DNA of 64,000 nucleotides from Pisolithus tinctorius (Eukaryota > Basidiomycota > Agaricomycetes > Boletales > Pisolithaceae). Positions 60,127 to 64,000 of this stretch are shown here, piece by piece. The position numbers were made by a program, and so were the translations under genes. The notes below the pieces were generated by a model. It was not told where the DNA came from. It saw only the letters and a list, made by a program, of their open reading frames with translations, and searched no databases. Numbering within the stretch: the stretch's first letter is position 1; every line of letters starts with the position of its first letter. Location: positions 1,116,001-1,180,000 of the forward strand of contig JANFAH010000009.1 in the NCBI GenBank assembly GCA_024663395.1. Reading direction: 5' to 3'.

Positions 60127-62201
60127 ATGGTGTGGGTGCGGAACTGGTACAAAGTTGCAATGGGCAGAGTGACCAGACTGTCCAAATTGCTCTTTTCCCT
60201 CACAGTGTTCGGGCGTTCCTTCGTCTTGATCTCGCTTTTGCTGCTGGTCAATGGAGTGTGCTGGGGTGTAGCGGCACAGTGGCATTCACTACTCGGTCTT
60301 TCTATGTTAGCATGGGTGAGAAATTCCATCTTCCGAGGTCTACACTGGCAGTACTGATTATGAGTGTATTATCTCCCTTTCTGTCTGTACGGTGACAGAC
60401 GATTGGACTCAGACACGGTAAGAATACTAGCACGATAGTATGAGAATGTAGTAACCACCGCACCATTCACAGCGTTGGATGCTGATCACATCAGGTACCC
60501 TGGTTCATTAACTCTGACATACTACTGTGCGTTGTTGGATAATGATGCTTCACAGCAACGCTCAACCACTCATAGTGCCTGCTCACCCTATATTGTGCAA
60601 GTGCCATTGACAATGCTACTCGTACGCTTATCAGCCACGGGCAGCTTCCAGTAACATGCGGTTTCTTTTTCTCCCTCGGGCACAGTACGATTGTGATTGC
60701 GGCGGTACGTTCTTTGATCACACTGATTTTGACGTAGGTCAGCTTACTTTGTGCAAGTTAGAACCTAGCTATAGTCATTAGCATCAGCGCGTACAATAAG
60801 TTAAATGCCTTTAATAATCTCGCTTCAGTCATCGGTGAGCGAGTCGTCCTTGGGCTGGCTGCTCATCTCGAACGTCACATAGGCACTGCCATAAGCGCCT
60901 CATTCTTATTCATTGTGGGCCTTGGGAACTCCATTATACTATGGAGAATAATACGTCAGCGCCGAGTACGCCTTCATTTATCGGTTTCTGAAATGAAGTT
61001 TTGCGAGTTTACACACTGTCGTACACAGGTCAAGCACACGGATGGGAAAGATGCAGCGACGGGTGCGGACCCACCAACTCAGAGTAGCTTAATGATGCGG
61101 GTACTCGGGCCCCTTGTTAACTTCGTCAATCGTCCTTGGAAAGTGTGTTACCGACCTCTTTACTTTGGCTGGATATCTGAACACCCTTAGATGTACCCCG
61201 TTGGAGTTTTGTTTGGATTAGGTGGGGGATTTGGTTATTACAAATGATTGATGGGTGCCAACATTTGTCAGGATTCGACACGGCATCTTCGATCGCTTTG
61301 CTCGCCCTGTCGGCCCTTGCGCAACAGAATGGCGGAGGTAATAGAATACGACCATCCCAGGTCTTGGTGTTACCTGTAAGATCAGCCGCGAGGTGGCGGG
61401 TGGTCAGGTGTTGACGTGTTCCCAGCTGCTATTCACGAGCGGCATGACATTGGTAGATTCCTTGAACTCGGTCATGATGCTTTACTCGTACTCTGGTTTC
61501 GCGGAACATTCGTGGAAGATCTTCGAGCGCACTATACCGGCAAATGCAGTGGAGGACGGTGGTGTGTCCAGCGGACCCGATGTAAACATGAATGGCATGC
61601 TTGGCCAAACGCAGTCAGAGCGGATCATCCATTTGGCCCAACAGCAGGGGACTCCTGCCAATCCAATTGCAGGGGTGTTTGGGGGCGCCGAAGATGACGG
61701 CAACAATGTCGCAAGAAAAGATGATCGTGTTACTCGCGCCAAGCGACATACCATGTCAAACCTCAGTGTTTTGTTAACGAGCATGAGCATTCTTCTCGCA
61801 TTCAGGTAAGGACATTCCGATTTCGCACGTCAAGCTCGGAACATTTTGTAGCATTGCCCTCATTGAGGTCATGGGCTTAATTGGCCAGGAGTGTGCAAGG
61901 TGTCGACAGGCCGCATCGGCTGCGGATGGGGGAGGGCTGGCCGGGAAGTGGTGGCGGGCATGGCAACGAGTATGTCCCGGAATGTGTTACGTCCTTTCCG
62001 GAACCTTAAAAGCTGACGGGTTCACAGGCGAATGACAACTCTGGGTACATAGGCGCGGCAGTGGCGGGGGCTTTCCTCCTTGTCGTGATTGGCTGGTTTG
62101 GAGTCAGACGAATAATCAAAGCCCGACGGATATTTTCGGGAGCGAGCGAGGGGTGCGCAAGGAGAAGAGCATGTGAGGGTAATACGGATACCCGAGTCTA
62201 A
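60127..62201 (+). CDS. NiCoT-family high-affinity nickel/cobalt transporter
   Basis: Eight-helix plasma-membrane transporter of Ni2+ (or Co2+), needed for nickel enzymes such as urease. Likely start ATG 60127 (MVWVRNWYKVAMGRVTRLSK); helix 1 is GRSFVLISLLLLVNGVCWGV. Splicing gives LSMLAWTIGLRHALDADHIS, the RHxxDADHI signature of the family, then AIDNATRTLISHGQLPVTCG and the second box FFFSLGHSTIVIAA. Further exons give ISASFLFIVGLGNSIILWRI, FGLGFDTASSIALLALSALA, LLFTSGMTLVDSLNSVMMLY and SYSGF. A final region has IALIEVMGLIGQE and the helix AAVAGAFLLVVIGWFGVRRI, ending at TAA 62199-62201. All metal-binding motifs are present. At least eight introns are needed; the 5' end may lack a short exon. 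Confidence 0.87.
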
Positions 62202-63079
62202 ACACAAGGTCAGCAGGTGAAACTCATGTACAACAGAATATCGCGCGTTGTCCGACTTTTGGGCCTTCCCATTGTAGAAAGGCGTTAGGTCGCAAGATCG
62301 CGAGTGGAACTTGTGTCCATGTCTTGGCTCGACAATACTGGTCTCAAACCTGATCAACGTCAAATGGAAATGCCCACTCACTACTTTAGGCTTTTGAAGG
62401 GCTCCGTCACGTCATGGCAAGACAGGGGATGAGTTCTGGAGGGAAACACTTACGTGCTCCTAGCAACCTGGATACATATTGCATGATCCCCTTGCCAATC
62501 GTGTGTGCGTTGCGCCAGACGTCCATGAAGCTGTGAAGCCTTGACAGCCGATATCAGTTCCAAGTATGGCATGAGAAAGATGGCAAGATTGTTTTGGATT
62601 GTTGTGAGCATGTTCGGAATGGGTTGCCGATCTCAGACAGTACTAGTCGAACATGCCGGGAAAAGGAAAAGCCATGCAATATATGTTGACACCAAGTTGA
62701 ACGCGTCAAGGACGACGACTTGACTCGACTCCACCGGCGACGACGACCGCGACGAGCTTGTATCCTTAGTTTCTTAGTGGACAGCGATTCCGAACCGCGG
62801 TCTTGCTGTGCCGCCGCGTACTGTCGCGCTTGGAGGTCTTGCTGGCCCGTCCACCGTGCCACGTAGTGTGGATATTCCTTGTTACACGATTTTTCTTCTG
62901 CGGTCGTACCGCCATTGGCGTTTGGCCGACTGGCGGGATCTCCGCGTTTTGAAATTATATTTGGTACGTTCCGTTCGGACACGACTCCCGTCCTAGCTCG
63001 TATTCATATCAGAGACACCAACAGACGCCTATAAGATTCCCTTTTTACTCGCGTAAACACAGCAGAAGAATCGTCTATC
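62202..63079. other. Intergenic region
   Basis: About 880 bp between the NiCoT stop and the Cdc25-like start. It carries overlapping frames on both strands (minus 62554-62982, plus 62541-62723) that have skewed, Arg-rich composition and no domain. A CCACCGGCGACGACGACCGC GC-rich stretch is at about 62730. I see no supported gene. Confidence 0.4.
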
Positions 63080-64000
63080 ATGTCCACGTCACGTCCTCAT
63101 ATCAACACAAATGTACATCGAGGTATTACCTTAGCGTCGCACCAGCGATCCATCGGTCCTTCTCATACGTCGCAAAACCGGACTCGTGCACGTAGCGGAT
63201 CGCTGGCATCTACATCTTCATCCTTATCCGTGGAATCTCCCGCTCCCTCCTCATCCGCCTCTTCGTCCTCTGCACATTTGCCAGTTCAGGAACCTGAAAA
63301 CACCCAGGTGAATGTGTCCAATCCTACTAGCCCTTCTGCCGACGAGACCATGCGGATTCAACCAGCCGCGTCCGAGTTCGTCTTAGCTCTTCATGATTTT
63401 ATCCCACAGCAGCAAAATGCCACCTGTTTGTCTTTCCGTGCTGGCCAAGTCATTCACGTACTCAACAAGGATACAAGTGGTTGGTGGGATGGTGAATTGG
63501 ATGGACAGAGAGGGTGGTTCCCGAGCAACTATGTCAGTGCTGATGAGGGTGTGATTTCTCTGGCTGAGGACTTGCCCCGCACTTACTCTCCTGTAAGTCG
63601 TGGTGACTCTTCACTTACGTCGTTTCAACTAGCTCGTATAATTTTCAGCAGCGGCAGAAAGTGCGGCACGGACATACAATGTCGTCAGTGTCGTGGGCCA
63701 CCACCCCATCGCGCGGGTCTTCACGAAAAGACCATCGACCCTTGGTGACGGAAGCGCTCGGCTCTGACATAACATCATATTGCCCACCTTTGATGGTGAA
63801 CTTGCTTCACAGCCTGTCCTTACTCCAAAGCGCCGTCAGATCCAACCGTATAGTGCATTTTCAGCCAGCAACGGCGTGCATCATATCTTGTGTTCGCTCC
63901 ATCCTCTCCGCCATGGAATGCTTACAACGTGACGCGTCCCTCCTCGGACAGTTCCCTATCCTTGCTGCGGAACGTAAGAATATATTGTCCGTTCTCGCCG
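63080..64000 (+). CDS. CDC25: Cdc25-type Ras guanine-nucleotide exchange factor, N-terminal part
   Basis: Start of a large Ras GEF that runs off the right edge. The ATG 63080 (MSTSRPHINTNVHRGITLAS) leads into a Ser-rich region and then an SH3 domain. This reads FVLALHDFIPQQQNATCLSF, then RAGQVIHVLNKDTSGWWDGE and LDGQRGWFPSNYV, with the ALYDY-like, WW and P-SNYV binding-groove residues. After an intron (about 63593-63648) the frame continues RQKVRHGHTMSSVSWATTPS. Next comes a helical region with HSLSLLQSAVRSNRIVHFQP and ILSAMECLQRDASLLGQFPI. This matches the N-terminal layout of fungal Cdc25/Ste6 proteins that activate Ras upstream of cAMP and mating signalling. The catalytic REM and CDC25 domains are outside the window. 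Confidence 0.78.

Noticed and set aside
62554..62982. 142-codon Arg-rich minus-strand frame upstream of the Cdc25-like gene
   Set aside because: Skewed composition from GC-rich repeats such as CGACGACGACC; no domain and an opposing frame on the other strand.

Overview
This window is nuclear DNA of a filamentous basidiomycete, most likely an Agaricomycete. Evidence for that: almost every gene is cut by many short introns (about 45-60 bp, GT...AG); genes sit on both strands at roughly one per 2 kb; and several families are typical of mushroom-forming fungi (many-intron pyruvate decarboxylase, a basidiomycete CK1-like kinase, integral membrane proteins with the conserved 'alkane-rich' seven-helix look, wax-synthase-domain acyltransferases). 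No viral, transposon, CRISPR, rRNA or tRNA signal was recognised.

Layout. 1-5.5 kb: a monocarboxylate-type MFS permease (runs off the left edge), a CCDC137-like nucleolar protein, the CAAX protease RCE1, and ribosomal protein eS19. 6.5-13.3 kb: a thiamine-diphosphate 2-oxo-acid (pyruvate) decarboxylase with an 8-nt microexon, a divergent casein-kinase-1-like kinase carrying a duplicated C-terminal module, and a delta-12-type fatty acid desaturase. 13.4-18.2 kb: a direct tandem duplication of a nitronate monooxygenase gene with its flanks. 18-25 kb: gene-poor, holding two multi-helix membrane proteins, one with a decayed or unresolved 5' end and one with an apparent 4-bp frameshift. 25-32.4 kb: RRP6 (nuclear exosome nuclease), a FIST-domain protein and the mitochondrial processing peptidase beta subunit. 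33.7-44.8 kb: two tandem full-length ABCB (MDR/Ste6-type) transporters with patches of near-identity that reach into an intron, as expected from gene conversion. 45-52.1 kb: a compact housekeeping block with RPT5, EAF6, RRP40, VPS37 and NCA2. 52.3-62.2 kb: three tandem wax-synthase-like acyltransferases, one intact NiCoT nickel transporter and a decayed NiCoT copy, interspersed with duplicated intergenic DNA. 63.1 kb to the end: the SH3-containing start of a Cdc25-type Ras exchange factor.

Functionally, the housekeeping genes cover RNA decay (RRP6, RRP40), the proteasome (RPT5), chromatin acetylation (EAF6), ESCRT-I (VPS37), prenyl-protein maturation (RCE1) and mitochondrial biogenesis (MPP-beta, NCA2); they are not an operon. 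The accessory parts (nitronate monooxygenases, ABC transporters, acyltransferases/NiCoT) are all local tandem expansions and are the evolutionarily active portions of the window. Exon boundaries were worked out by hand from reading frame, splice signals and family similarity; where I could not settle them I say so.
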